A DNA stretch of 64,000 nt, taken from NCBI GenBank assembly GCA_022827095.1, contig JAJDTP010000001.1:62001-126000 (forward strand), written 5' to 3'. Under the pieces are notes generated by a model. It was not told the origin of the DNA and searched no databases. It worked only from the letters and a program-made list of their open reading frames with translations. The position numbers and the translations under genes were made by a program. Shown here piece after piece: positions 50,347 through 58,873 of the stretch (position 1 is its first letter; each line of letters begins with the position of its first letter). The stretch is from Dehalococcoidia bacterium (GTDB taxonomy: Bacteria; Chloroflexota; Dehalococcoidia; Lucifugimonadales; UBA3495).

Positions 50347-50973
50347 GTGACCACCGCAGACCGACTGAACGTGATTCCCCTGGGCGAGGCGATGTTCTCC
50401 CAGCGGGCCATCCGCCGTTTCAGGCCCGATCCCATTCCCGCCGACGTGATGCAGGACATCATGCAGGCGGCGATCCGCGCGCCCAACGGCGGCAACAACC
50501 AGGGTTGGCATTTCATCGTGGTGCAGGATGAGGAGATGCGAAGCAAGCTCGGTGATCTGTACCACGAGGCCTGGTGGGCGAAGCGGGCCGACGCTGGCAT
50601 CATGGGCCCGCAGGACATCCCGCCTGGTCCGAGCTCGATGCGGTCGGCAATGCGTCTTGCCAACGAGATCGGCGACGCGCCGGTGATGGTGCTGGTGTGC
50701 GCAACCGCCCAGGGCGCGCAGGCAGCCGGCTCAGTGATACCAGCGGCGCAGAACATGCTGCTGGCGGCGCGGGCCTTCGGTATCGGCGGGACGATAGCCA
50801 CGCTGCATCCGGTGGTGGACGAACGGGTGCATGAGCTGTTCGGCATACCGGATGAGGCGCAGGTGGTTTATTGCATGCCCTTCGGATATCCCCGGGGCAA
50901 CTTCGGGCCGGTTACCCGGCGTCCGCTGAACGAGGTGTGCAGCTACGACCGATGGGGGGCGCCGCCGGATTAG
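50347..50973 (+). CDS. Nitroreductase-family FMN enzyme
   Basis: 208 residues. FMN-binding strings are SQRAIRRFRPDPIP, AAIRAPNGGNNQGWHFIVVQDEE and, near the C-terminus, FGYPRGNFGPVTRRP. It would reduce nitroaromatics, quinones or enoates with NAD(P)H. GGAGGCAGC precedes the GTG start. It is convergent with the next gene (4-bp overlap). Confidence 0.9.
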   Translation: MTTADRLNVIPLGEAMFSQRAIRRFRPDPIPADVMQDIMQAAIRAPNGGNNQGWHFIVVQDEEMRSKLGDLYHEAWWAKRADAGIMGPQDIPPGPSSMRSAMRLANEIGDAPVMVLVCATAQGAQAAGSVIPAAQNMLLAARAFGIGGTIATLHPVVDERVHELFGIPDEAQVVYCMPFGYPRGNFGPVTRRPLNEVCSYDRWGAPPD

Positions 50974-51512
50974 ATTGTCAGCCTCGACGTGGTTATCGTC
51001 GCCACGCCGAGGCTGTCGGCAAACTCCTGCTGGGCAGGCGCAATGCTGCTCCCGATCACTATGGGAATGGCTGGTGTACCCATGATGGTGGACAAGGTAT
51101 CCGCGCGTTCCCGAGCCAACGAGACATCATCGTTGGCGATGTCTCGGAACAATGAGATCGCCATGTGAACGGTCCGCTGGTCATCACGCCGGCGGGCCGA
51201 AAGCATGATGTCGGTTTGCTCCAAATGGTCGCCCTGGTCGAAGGTGATAACGCCGAGTTCTTCAGCATCGTCGATCAGGTCCTGAAATTCCGGCGATCTA
51301 GGGACCTGCAAACTCTGAAGTATGCGAAGACGGTTCAAGCGCAGCCAACGGCAAGCAGTCCCAGGAATATCGCGGTGTATGCGATATTCCAGCTGCAAGC
51401 CCGTAAGAGTCCCCAGTTTGCCATCCACGTTATCCAGCAGGAGCGCGGGGTTTGGCTTGTGGGGGGTTCGTGAAAACCGGATCGATGTTATCTCCAAAGG
51501 CAGCCATGGCAT
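50970..51512 (-). CDS. Restriction-like domain protein, short copy lacking the coiled coil
   Basis: 180 residues aligning with the C-terminal domain of the 36398 protein: LGTLTGLQLEYRIHRDIPG, QTDIMLSARR, HMAISLFRDIANDDVSLARERADTL, and a last strand GVATITTSRL. The catalytic-Glu position reads MAIS, so both Glu and Lys of the nuclease motif are absent. The N-terminal coiled coil is missing; upstream sequence runs directly into the FAH gene. It is either a short variant or a 5'-truncated, inactive copy. Start ATG 51512 is tentative. Confidence 0.5.
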   Translation of the reverse strand: MPWLPLEITSIRFSRTPHKPNPALLLDNVDGKLGTLTGLQLEYRIHRDIPGTACRWLRLNRLRILQSLQVPRSPEFQDLIDDAEELGVITFDQGDHLEQTDIMLSARRRDDQRTVHMAISLFRDIANDDVSLARERADTLSTIMGTPAIPIVIGSSIAPAQQEFADSLGVATITTSRLTI

Positions 51513-51525
51513 CCCTGTACCCGAC

Positions 51526-52542
51526 CTATCGCGTGCGCTCGTAGCTATAGTCGCTGGCCGTGCCGCGTTCGGGGGTGGCGGTGGGGCTGTTGGGGAGGTA
51601 GGGGTAGTTGGGGTCGACCCCGACTTTGGGGGCGAGGGTGTTGCGGAGGACGCCGATGTTCTCGACCTCCAGCTCCACGGTGTCGCCCGGCTCGAGCCAG
51701 CGGGAGGTCTCGTAGCCCTTGCGGATGGCCTCGCGGACGGATCCGCCGCCGACGGTGCCGCTGCCGATGACGTCGCCGGGGGCGATGCGGCTGTCCTTGG
51801 CGGCGCGCTGGATGATCTCGCCCCAGGTGTACCAGGCGTTGACGGTCTCGCCGTCGCGGAGCCAGTCGTCGCCGTTGACGCGGACATGAGCCTTGAGGTC
51901 CAGGCGGCCGTCCCTGATGTGGGGCATCATCTCGTCGGTGGTGACGATCCAGGGGCCGATGGACGACGCCGAGTCCTTGCCCTTGGCGGGGCCGAGGCCG
52001 AAGGTCATCTCGTCGAACTGCAAGTCGCGGGCGCTCCAGTCGTTGAAGATGCAGAAGCCGGCGATGTATTGCAGAGCCTCCGACGCCGCGACGTTAGTGC
52101 CTGATCGACCGACAACGCAGCCGATTTCCAGCTCGTAGTCCAGCTGCTCGGAGGCGGCGGGATAAGGCACCTCTTCGTCGGGGCCGTAGATGACCAGCGG
52201 GTTGGAGAAGTAGAACACGGGCATCCGATACCACACGGGGTCGATCTGGCGGGTGCCCTGGGAGGTGGCGTGCTCCTCGTAGACGATGTAGTCGCGCACG
52301 GTGGGGGGTTGGAGAATAGGAGCGCGGAGACGGACGTCAGCCAGGGCGACCGTAGGGGCCGCCACGTTGCCGGCCAGGGCGTCGCCAACGCGGTCGACGG
52401 CGGAATCGCCGGTGTCCAGCAGGGCGCGGACGTCGGCCAGCGGGCGGTTGGAGCCGATCAGAGCGGCTACGTCCACCACGGCATCATCCTGGAGGACGCC
52501 GCAGCGGGGGCCGTTGCCGTTGTCATAGGTAAGGAGTTTCAT
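51526..52542 (-). CDS. Fumarylacetoacetate hydrolase-family protein
   Basis: 338 residues. The FAH C-terminal domain shows LDYELEIGCVVGRSG (Glu-x-Glu metal ligands), FNDWSARDLQFDEM and GDVIGSGTVGGGS. An N-terminal region (LLTYDNGNGPRCGVL) is the small beta-domain of the family. It may hydrolyse fumarylpyruvate or similar diketo acids, or act as a hydratase. GAGGAACC lies upstream of the ATG. Confidence 0.9.
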   Translation of the reverse strand: MKLLTYDNGNGPRCGVLQDDAVVDVAALIGSNRPLADVRALLDTGDSAVDRVGDALAGNVAAPTVALADVRLRAPILQPPTVRDYIVYEEHATSQGTRQIDPVWYRMPVFYFSNPLVIYGPDEEVPYPAASEQLDYELEIGCVVGRSGTNVAASEALQYIAGFCIFNDWSARDLQFDEMTFGLGPAKGKDSASSIGPWIVTTDEMMPHIRDGRLDLKAHVRVNGDDWLRDGETVNAWYTWGEIIQRAAKDSRIAPGDVIGSGTVGGGSVREAIRKGYETSRWLEPGDTVELEVENIGVLRNTLAPKVGVDPNYPYLPNSPTATPERGTASDYSYERTR

Positions 52543-52575
52543 GGTCGTGGTTCCTCTTCTGGTGGGTGTCTTGAG

Positions 52576-52974
52576 TCAGGCGGCGTCGGAATGGCCGGCC
52601 AGCCTCATGGCGTCGGTGATGTAGTCGGCGGTTTGGCGGATGCGCCGATGAACCTCATCCACGGGTTCACAGTCGCCTAAATAAAAACAGGTTCCATGCA
52701 GATGTCCCTGACGGGAGTAATAACGGCCCACCAACGAGTTGATGGCACTGTCTGCCGCGGCCATTCTGACCAGGCCGCGCGTGGTGTCCGGGGAAAATTC
52801 AGGTTCCACACCCGTGCGCGCTGTGATCAGCGCATCAGTCGCCCGCTTGGTGGCGCACCATGCCTTTTCCGCTGCGTCGCGGATGTCGCCGGCCTCAAGC
52901 AGCCGTAGCGCGTCGGCGTGGAGGGCGCGGGCGTCGGCGAAGATGGTTGGTACGCGGTCGGTGGTGGTCGTCAT
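52576..52974 (-). CDS. PaREP1/HEPN-like protein, tandem copy B
   Basis: 132 residues, about 75 percent identical by eye to the adjacent copy at 52996. Core: ADARALHADALRLLEAGDIRDAAEKAWCATKRATDALI, GRYYSRQGHLHGTCFY and RRIRQTADYITDAMRL. The segment around QGHLHG could carry a HEPN-like His, but the Arg spacing is not canonical. It is the downstream member of a tandem duplication and is unrecognised in function. Confidence 0.7.
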   Translation of the reverse strand: MTTTTDRVPTIFADARALHADALRLLEAGDIRDAAEKAWCATKRATDALITARTGVEPEFSPDTTRGLVRMAAADSAINSLVGRYYSRQGHLHGTCFYLGDCEPVDEVHRRIRQTADYITDAMRLAGHSDAA

Positions 52975-52995
52975 AGGGTGGAGGCGCCTTCTGTT

Positions 52996-53391
52996 TCAGG
53001 TGGTGTCGGGGTAGCCGGTCAGCCGCGCGGCGTCGGTGATGTAGTCGGCGGTCTGGCGGATGCGGCGTTCTACTTCGTCGGCGGGTTCGCAGATGCCATG
53101 GTAGAAGCATTCGCCATGCAGGTGGCCCTGTCTTGAGTAGTAGCGTCCGATCAAAGGATTGACCGCGCCGTCTGCTTCGGACAGCCTGAGCAGGCCTCGA
53201 GAGGTATCCGAGGAAAACTGGGGCACTTCGCCCGTGCGCGCTATGATCAGCGCATCGGTGGCCCGCTTGGTGGCGCACCAAGCCTTCTCGGCGGCGTCGC
53301 GGATGTCGCCGGCATCCAGGAGCCGCAGGGCGTCGGCGTGGAGGGCGCGGGCGTCAGCGAAGATGGTGGGTACGCGGTCGGTGGCTACCAT
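52996..53391 (-). CDS. PaREP1/HEPN-like protein, tandem copy A
   Basis: 131 residues, the upstream member of the tandem pair. Same core (TIFADARALHADALRLLDAGDIRDAAEKAWCATK and RYYSRQGHLHGECFY). The N-terminal 40 codons are nearly identical between copies. The last codons diverge, consistent with unequal duplication of a unit about 420 bp long. Confidence 0.7.
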   Translation of the reverse strand: MVATDRVPTIFADARALHADALRLLDAGDIRDAAEKAWCATKRATDALIIARTGEVPQFSSDTSRGLLRLSEADGAVNPLIGRYYSRQGHLHGECFYHGICEPADEVERRIRQTADYITDAARLTGYPDTT

Positions 53392-53474
53392 GACGCGCGG
53401 GTACTCGCTGATCGGGTTATCCCGTGGCGGGGATCAAGTTGCCCGCAACAATGCTACAGGTGCAAAAATCCGCC

Positions 53475-53512
53475 AATGCAGGGGGGCGAAGGAGCCTCCG
53501 CCCCCCTGCATT
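53475..53512. terminator. Perfect 14-bp-stem hairpin after the NIPSNAP gene
   Basis: Stem AATGCAGGGGGGCG / CGCCCCCCTGCATT with loop AAGGAGCCTC, 8 bp beyond the NIPSNAP stop on the minus strand. There is no long T-run. Confidence 0.65.
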
Positions 53513-53519
53513 GCTTGAG

Positions 53520-54137
53520 TCAGTGCATGGGGGAGAAGCTGGCGGGGACCATGATCTTGGTTTCTTGTTTGACGCGGCCGGGGGCGCCGGAGGGCCACTG
53601 GGGGATCTTGCTGGCGGCGGCGCGGACCTCGGCGCGGTGGTTGAGGTCCTGGTAGGGCCAGACGTGCATCCACTTGTTGAGGTCGCCGAACTCGGTGAAC
53701 ATGCCGGCGGCCAGGGGAGAGAACTCCTCGCGGTAGGGCAGGGATTCCTCCCAGCGGCGCAGCAGTTCGGGCATGGAGCCGTTCTCGTAGGTGTAGACGC
53801 GCATCTCGTAGATGTTGCCCAGGGCCTGGTCGCCGCCCATGGGGCGCATGAAGGGGGCGGGGTTCCAGATCTCGGAGTTCATGTTGAGGATGTTGCCGGG
53901 GGTGATCTTGGGCGGCCAGTTGGGGTCCTGGCCGGCCTCGGCGCGGATGCGGTTGCGCTCCTCCATGTTTTCATAGCCCCAGACGTGGATGATCTGGTTC
54001 AGCGGGCCGATTTCGGTATGCCAGAAGGCGGCGATGGGGGAGTACTTCTCGCGGTGGGGCAGCGCTTCGGCGAAGGCCTCTTCGGCCTGGGGTACGGCGC
54101 CGGGTTTGAGGTCGTAGGTGCGTACTTCGTAAATCAT
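53520..54137 (-). CDS. NIPSNAP-family protein (two domains)
   Basis: 205 residues made of two ferredoxin-like NIPSNAP domains: MIYEVRTYDLKPGAVPQ...FWHTEIGPLNQIIHVWGYENMEERNRIR, and IYEMRVYTYENGSMPE...MFTEFGDLNKWMHVWPYQDLNHRAEVR. The start at 54137 matches the family N-terminus; the open frame to 54233 does not. GAGGAAACC precedes the ATG. Function in bacteria is not established, and members often sit near degradative enzymes. Confidence 0.88.
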   Translation of the reverse strand: MIYEVRTYDLKPGAVPQAEEAFAEALPHREKYSPIAAFWHTEIGPLNQIIHVWGYENMEERNRIRAEAGQDPNWPPKITPGNILNMNSEIWNPAPFMRPMGGDQALGNIYEMRVYTYENGSMPELLRRWEESLPYREEFSPLAAGMFTEFGDLNKWMHVWPYQDLNHRAEVRAAASKIPQWPSGAPGRVKQETKIMVPASFSPMH

Positions 54138-54282
54138 GGTTTCCTCCGGTAACGTCGGGTCGGATCGGTGACGATTGTGTGCGCGGCCAGTGTAGCAACG
54201 GCGCCGAACGGGGGCAACCGGAACGCGAGGCAAGGGGCATTGCTATAATGCTGGGTACGAGCCGCGCGCTGGAGCGATTGAG

Positions 54283-54645
54283 ATGACTGGGCAAGGATTT
54301 GGAAAGACAGCGTTGGAGTATCTTGACGCTTCCAAAAGAGAAAGGAGCGTGGGCAACATCCACGAAGCGGCCGCGCTGATGTGGAAGGCGACGCAGGCGA
54401 CGTTTGCCGCTCTGGCCGACGCTCGTGGCGTGAGATACAAAGGCTTGGACGACATCGACTTGTTCAGTATCGCCGTCACCCTGGAAGAGGATGGCTCGGT
54501 CCGCAAACATCATTACCGGAGTGGGATTGCGCCCGGTTCGCTCCTGAAAGACCACGCCGAAATGGACGTGCTGGAAAGCTACCAACTGGAACTGGCTTTT
54601 GAAACAGCCGAGCATTTCATCCGAGAGTGCTTCGATGGGAGATAG
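54283..54645 (+). CDS. PaREP1-like protein, first of a coupled pair
   Basis: 120 residues. YLDASKRERSVGNIHEAAALMWKATQATFAALADARG and LLKDHAEMDVLESYQLELAFETAEHFIREC follow the PaREP1 helix pattern (helix with W-K-A-T, then an acidic helix). It overlaps the next gene by 11 bp. Expression as a pair suggests a heterodimer or toxin-antitoxin-like unit; this is inference. Confidence 0.68.
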   Translation: MTGQGFGKTALEYLDASKRERSVGNIHEAAALMWKATQATFAALADARGVRYKGLDDIDLFSIAVTLEEDGSVRKHHYRSGIAPGSLLKDHAEMDVLESYQLELAFETAEHFIRECFDGR

Positions 54646-55033
54646 CCCTGCCGGCCGCTACCATCAAAGAGCCGCCCGACACGAAGCGAGAGCCCGCAAC
54701 TATCGTAGACAGGCCGAATTGTTGTTGGATAGAGACAACGATAGCGACTGCGCCGGGGCTTTGCTTTACGAAGCCGCCAAACAGTGCATCAACGCGATAG
54801 CCAACCAACTTGGCGAAAATCCCGGCACCATTGGCGGCAAGGTCAATGCCCTGCGAAGGGTCGCCACAAGGGAACTCGATGATCAAGATTTGCTGCGGAA
54901 CTGGCAAAGCGCAGACAAGCTCCACGTTCACGCCGACCGCGGCAATCTTGATGACGCCGGATTTAGCGTACACTGGGCACAAACCCAGGCATTCATCGAC
55001 TTCATGCTCTCCATCTACCACCGCGACGCCTGA
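54635..55033 (+). CDS. HEPN/PaREP1-like protein, second of a coupled pair
   Basis: 132 residues. A basic N-terminus (YHQRAARHEARARNYRRQAELLLDRD) is followed by CAGALLYEAAKQCINAIANQLGENPG and ADKLHVHADRG. The basic, helix-rich character could suit nucleic-acid binding. The ATG at 54635 lies inside the preceding gene. A VOC gene follows after 13 bp. Confidence 0.65.
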   Translation: MGDSPAGRYHQRAARHEARARNYRRQAELLLDRDNDSDCAGALLYEAAKQCINAIANQLGENPGTIGGKVNALRRVATRELDDQDLLRNWQSADKLHVHADRGNLDDAGFSVHWAQTQAFIDFMLSIYHRDA

Positions 55034-55046
55034 AGGGAGGATAATC

Positions 55047-55442
55047 ATGGAATACCGCATCAACCACGTGCACATCCGCGCCGCTGACCCCCACGCCACG
55101 GCGGCGTGGTACGAGAAGCACTTCAACGCGCGCATCGTATCGGAGCGGGAGGTGATGCCGCGTACCATAACCATCGGCATGGAGATGGGCGGGGCCTGCC
55201 GGCTCAACGTGTCGTCGAAGCCACCGGGATCGTCCGACGAGCGCGCCGTTGCCGAACTGAACCGGCTGGGGCTGGAGCACTTCGGGTTCGACGTGGAGGA
55301 CATCGAGGCAGAGATGGAACGGCTTACCGCCGCCGGCATCCGCACGGTGCTGCCCATCACCGAGACGCCCACGGGTTCGAAGCTGTCGTACATCGAGGGG
55401 CCGGACGACGTGCTGATCGAACTGGTGCAACCGGCTACGTAG
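55047..55442 (+). CDS. VOC-superfamily (glyoxalase/dioxygenase-like) protein
   Basis: 131 residues with two beta-alpha-beta-beta-beta units. Metal ligands are expected at His in INHVHIRAADP, His in LGLEHFGFDVED and Glu in DVLIELVQP. It could be a lyase, isomerase or dioxygenase. AGGGAGG precedes the ATG at 55047, ruling out the longer frame. It is 17 bp upstream of the amidase. Confidence 0.88.
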   Translation: MEYRINHVHIRAADPHATAAWYEKHFNARIVSEREVMPRTITIGMEMGGACRLNVSSKPPGSSDERAVAELNRLGLEHFGFDVEDIEAEMERLTAAGIRTVLPITETPTGSKLSYIEGPDDVLIELVQPAT

Positions 55443-55459
55443 TCTGAAGGAGCCATGCC

Positions 55460-56857
55460 ATGACGGACACGCCGTTGCACTACCAGACCATCACTGAGGT
55501 GGCGGAGCGGATCAGGTCAGGCGAGATATCGCCTGTTGAACTGACCGAAGCCCAGTTGAATCGCATCGCCGCGCTGGATGGTGAGCTGAAGAGCTACGCG
55601 ACCGTCATGGCCGAGCAAGCGATGGCGGCGGCGCGGGCAGCGGAAACTGAAATTGCTGCCGGGAGATACCGTGGCTCACTGCACGGGGTACCCATTGCGA
55701 TTAAGGACCTGTGTTTCACCACCGGCGTGGCCACCATGGGCGGCGCACAGGTGCTGCGCGACTTCGTGCCCGATTTCGATGCCACGGTCGTGCGCAAGCT
55801 CAACGATGCCGGCGCAATCATTCTGGGCAAGCTGAACCTGACCGAGGGTGCGATGGCGGGGTACAACCCGGCATTCGACATCCCCATCAACCCGTGGGGC
55901 GCGAACCGCTGGGCCGGCGCGTCATCCAGCGGGTCTGGCGTGGCCACCGCCGCCGGCCTGTGCTACGGCTCGTTGGGCAGCGACACAGGCGGCTCGATCC
56001 GGTTCCCTGCGGCCGCCTGTGGCACGGTGGGCATCAAGCCGACCTGGGGAAGGGTAAGCCGCTACGGCGTGCTGACACTGGCGGAGTCGCTGGACCATGT
56101 GGGTCCCATGACCCGCAGCGCGGCGGACGCCGGGATCATGCTGCAAGCGCTGGCCGGCCACGACCCCAACGATCCCACTTCGCTGCACGCTCGCGTTCCC
56201 GCCATGCTGTCGGGACTGGGCAAAGGTGTCGAGGGAATCCGCATCGGTGTGGATGAACGTTACATCGGCGACGACGTGGACGGCGAAGTGGCCGAGGCCA
56301 CGATGTCCGGAGCGCGGTTGCTGGAGAGCATGGGGGCGCGGCTGGTCCCGGTGGAGATGCCGAATACTCTACCGTTCTCTCGCGCCTGGGGAGTGTTGTG
56401 TTCCGCGGAGGCGGCGGCTGCCCACCGGGACACCTATCCATCGCGGGCCGACGAGTATGGCCCGTGGTTCCGTGGCTGGCTGGAGAAAGGCAGCGGGTAC
56501 AGCGGAGCCGAATTCGCCGCCGCCAACCAGGTGCGGCTGGCTTGTAACGGGATGCTGGCCGGCGTGTTTGAGGACATCGACGTGCTGGTGTGTCCGTCCA
56601 TGACCACCCCGCCGGGTCTGGTCACGCCTGAGGAACTGTACGGGCCGATGGGCGAAGACGAGTGGACGTGGGGCCGGTTCACCATCCCCTACGATTTCAA
56701 CGGAGCGCCGACGATCTCGCTGCCGGCGGGGCTGAACAGCGAGGGTCTGCCCCTGAGCATCCAGTTCGTGGGCAAGCACCTGGCCGAGCCACTGCTGGTG
56801 CAGATCGGCGACGCCTACGAACGGGCGACGCAGCACAACCTGCGGCCGCCGGTGTAG
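55460..56857 (+). CDS. Amidase signature-family protein
   Basis: A 465-residue amidase hydrolysing an amide to acid plus ammonia or amine. The Ser-cisSer-Lys triad is visible: Lys in VPIAIKDLCF, cis-Ser in RWAGASSSGSGVA and nucleophile Ser in GSDTGGSIRFPAAACG. It resembles GatA, but no gatB or gatC is near, so a catabolic amidase is more likely. It forms a probable operon with the VOC gene. Confidence 0.9.
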   Translation: MTDTPLHYQTITEVAERIRSGEISPVELTEAQLNRIAALDGELKSYATVMAEQAMAAARAAETEIAAGRYRGSLHGVPIAIKDLCFTTGVATMGGAQVLRDFVPDFDATVVRKLNDAGAIILGKLNLTEGAMAGYNPAFDIPINPWGANRWAGASSSGSGVATAAGLCYGSLGSDTGGSIRFPAAACGTVGIKPTWGRVSRYGVLTLAESLDHVGPMTRSAADAGIMLQALAGHDPNDPTSLHARVPAMLSGLGKGVEGIRIGVDERYIGDDVDGEVAEATMSGARLLESMGARLVPVEMPNTLPFSRAWGVLCSAEAAAAHRDTYPSRADEYGPWFRGWLEKGSGYSGAEFAAANQVRLACNGMLAGVFEDIDVLVCPSMTTPPGLVTPEELYGPMGEDEWTWGRFTIPYDFNGAPTISLPAGLNSEGLPLSIQFVGKHLAEPLLVQIGDAYERATQHNLRPPV

Positions 56858-56874
56858 GCTGGGACTGCATCAAT

Positions 56875-56908
56875 AACGGCCATTGGCACGAAAAAGCCAG
56901 TGGCCGTT
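56875..56908 (+). terminator. Long-stem terminator hairpin after the amidase
   Basis: A 13-bp stem, AACGGCCATTGGC paired with GCCAGTGGCCGTT (one G-T wobble), loop ACGAAAAA, 17 bp past the amidase stop, followed by TG-rich sequence. Confidence 0.65.
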
Positions 56909-56943
56909 TGAGCGTTTGCGCCAGCGGTCGGAACGCTGCCCGT

Positions 56944-57219
56944 CTAATCGCCGCCGCTGGGCACGGTGAACAAGATGTTGCCGTCAACATCGTGGCGATG
57001 GTTGGCCAGGGCAACGACGATCTCGTTGGTCCGTCGAACTTCGGCGGCCAGTTGCCGGACTTCGTCCGTTAGCGTATCTAAGCGCTGGTCCAACGTATCG
57101 ACGCGCTGGAACAGTGTATCGACGCGTTGGAACAACTTGCCGAGTCCGAAGGCCCCACCCAGCAGAAAAAGGACGGCCGTGACTGAAACGCCGATCAGCG
57201 CGTAGGTTTGCGGATCCAT
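56944..57219 (-). CDS. Small membrane-anchored coiled-coil protein
   Basis: 91 residues: an N-terminal membrane helix (LIGVSVTAVLFLLGGAFGL), then perfect heptads LFQRVDT, LFQRVDT, LDQRLDT, LTDEVRQ, and a short acidic tail. It has the same topology as the 6946 protein, but with 7-residue rather than 11-residue repeats. AGGGTATCC lies upstream of the ATG. Function unknown. Confidence 0.62.
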   Translation of the reverse strand: MDPQTYALIGVSVTAVLFLLGGAFGLGKLFQRVDTLFQRVDTLDQRLDTLTDEVRQLAAEVRRTNEIVVALANHRHDVDGNILFTVPSGGD

Positions 57220-57264
57220 AGGATACCCTTCATAGTGGTTCTGACCAATATGTTAGCACGGACG

Positions 57265-58800
57265 CTATGACCCTGCTATCCAGTCGGCGACGCGCTCGCC
57301 GATCATGATGGCGGTGGCGTTGGTGTTGGCGCGGGTGACCTGGGGCATGATCGATGAGTCGGCGACCCACAGGCCCTGGACACCGCGCACGCGGCACTGC
57401 TGGTCGGTGACGGCCATGGGGTCGTCGTCGGGGCCGATGCGGCAGGTGCCGGAGACGTGGCGGGAGGTGCCCACGGTCTGGCGAATCCAGGCGTCCAGCG
57501 CGTCGTTGTCGGACAGCACGTCATCCGCGGGGGCGGTGCGGTGGTCGATCACGTCGTGGTATGCCTCGGATTCCAGCATGTCAGCGGCCAGGCGCACGGC
57601 GTCGCGCATCCGGCGCATGTCGTTTTCGTTGTGGAAGTAGCGGTAGTTGATCTCCGGCTGCTGCGTCGGATCGGAAGACGCCAGGCGCACCCAACCGGAG
57701 CCGTCGGGCAGCTCCAGGGCGCAGGCGATGCGGGCGGTGCGGTCAGGTAGATGCTCGCCGGTCATGACGTTGAACACGCCCAGGGTGTGCAGCATCACGT
57801 CGCTGGGATACGAGGGTTCCTCTGAGGTAACGCGCAGGCCGAAGCGGAGAGCGCCGGCGTTGGCGTGGAGTTCGACGTTGTCCTTGACGCGGAAGGAGAC
57901 GTTGCCCATGGGATGGTTGAACAGGTTCTGACCCACGCCGGGAAGTTCCTGTATGATCGGTATGCCAAAGGACGTGAGCTGATCCCGTGGGCCTACGCCC
58001 GAGAGCATGAGGATGTGGGGAGATTTCAGCGCGCCGGCGCTGAGCACGACCTGGTCAGCTGCCACGGCGAAGATCTCGCCGCCGCTCTCGACCTCGACGC
58101 CGGAGACCTGGGTTCCGTCGAACAGCACGCGGCGGACGAAGACGTTGCCCTTGACGGTCAGGTTGAGACGATGGCGCACCGGGTTGAGGTGGGTGATGGC
58201 CGTGCTCATGCGGACGCCGTCCTGGTTGTTCATGGGGATGGCGCCGATCCCGGGGGAGTCGGGGCCGTTGAGATCGGGGTTGTACGTGTAGCCGCGCTCC
58301 ATGGCGGCGGCGTGGAAGGCCTTCTGCACGTCGGGCCAGGGCTGATTCTCGCGCCGGATGATGGGTATCGGGCCGTCGCTGCCGTGGAAGTCGTCCTGGA
58401 TATCCAGATCGGTTTCGGCCTTGCGGAAGAAGGGCAGGACCTTCAGATACGTCCACTCCTCGTTGCCGAAGGAAGCCCAGCGCTCGAAGTCCTCGGGCAG
58501 GCCGCGCAGGTAGACCTGGCCGTTGATGGAGCCGGAACCGCCGATGACCTTGCCCTGGGCGATGTTGATCTCGCCCTGCTGGTCGTTGATGGTGCCGCGC
58601 AGATTCCAGGACACCGGGGACCCGGGCTGTTCGCCCTCGTTGGAGTAGCCGTCGCGGACGGCATCGGGCAGATGTTCCGCGTTGGGATAGTCCTGGCCGG
58701 CCTCCAGGAGCAGGACCGAGCGGCTGGGATCCTCGGACAATCGGCTGGCGACCACAGACCCGGCGGAACCGGAGCCCACGACAATCACATCATATTTCAT
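57265..58800 (-). CDS. GMC-family FAD oxidoreductase (choline dehydrogenase-like)
   Basis: 511 residues. The FAD-binding VVGSGSAGSVVASRLSEDP with LLLEAG starts the protein. GKVIGGSGSINGQVYLRG is the GMC signature, the second signature is GALKSPHILMLSGVGP, and the active-site His/Asn pair is in SRHVSGTCRIG and RANTNATAIM. It oxidises a primary alcohol to aldehyde; the substrate is unknown. GAGGGCC lies upstream of the ATG. Confidence 0.92.
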   Translation of the reverse strand: MKYDVIVVGSGSAGSVVASRLSEDPSRSVLLLEAGQDYPNAEHLPDAVRDGYSNEGEQPGSPVSWNLRGTINDQQGEINIAQGKVIGGSGSINGQVYLRGLPEDFERWASFGNEEWTYLKVLPFFRKAETDLDIQDDFHGSDGPIPIIRRENQPWPDVQKAFHAAAMERGYTYNPDLNGPDSPGIGAIPMNNQDGVRMSTAITHLNPVRHRLNLTVKGNVFVRRVLFDGTQVSGVEVESGGEIFAVAADQVVLSAGALKSPHILMLSGVGPRDQLTSFGIPIIQELPGVGQNLFNHPMGNVSFRVKDNVELHANAGALRFGLRVTSEEPSYPSDVMLHTLGVFNVMTGEHLPDRTARIACALELPDGSGWVRLASSDPTQQPEINYRYFHNENDMRRMRDAVRLAADMLESEAYHDVIDHRTAPADDVLSDNDALDAWIRQTVGTSRHVSGTCRIGPDDDPMAVTDQQCRVRGVQGLWVADSSIMPQVTRANTNATAIMIGERVADWIAGS

Positions 58801-58873
58801 GGCTAGGCCCTCGCTTGCGGTTTGGGTTGCCCGATTTTACACTATCGGCACAATCGGCCTGGCCGGGAGTTCG

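Noticed and set aside
52993-53006. TTTCAGGTGGTGTC match to the start of the 2152 repeat
   Set aside because: Only 14 bp and located in coding sequence; too short to call another repeat copy.
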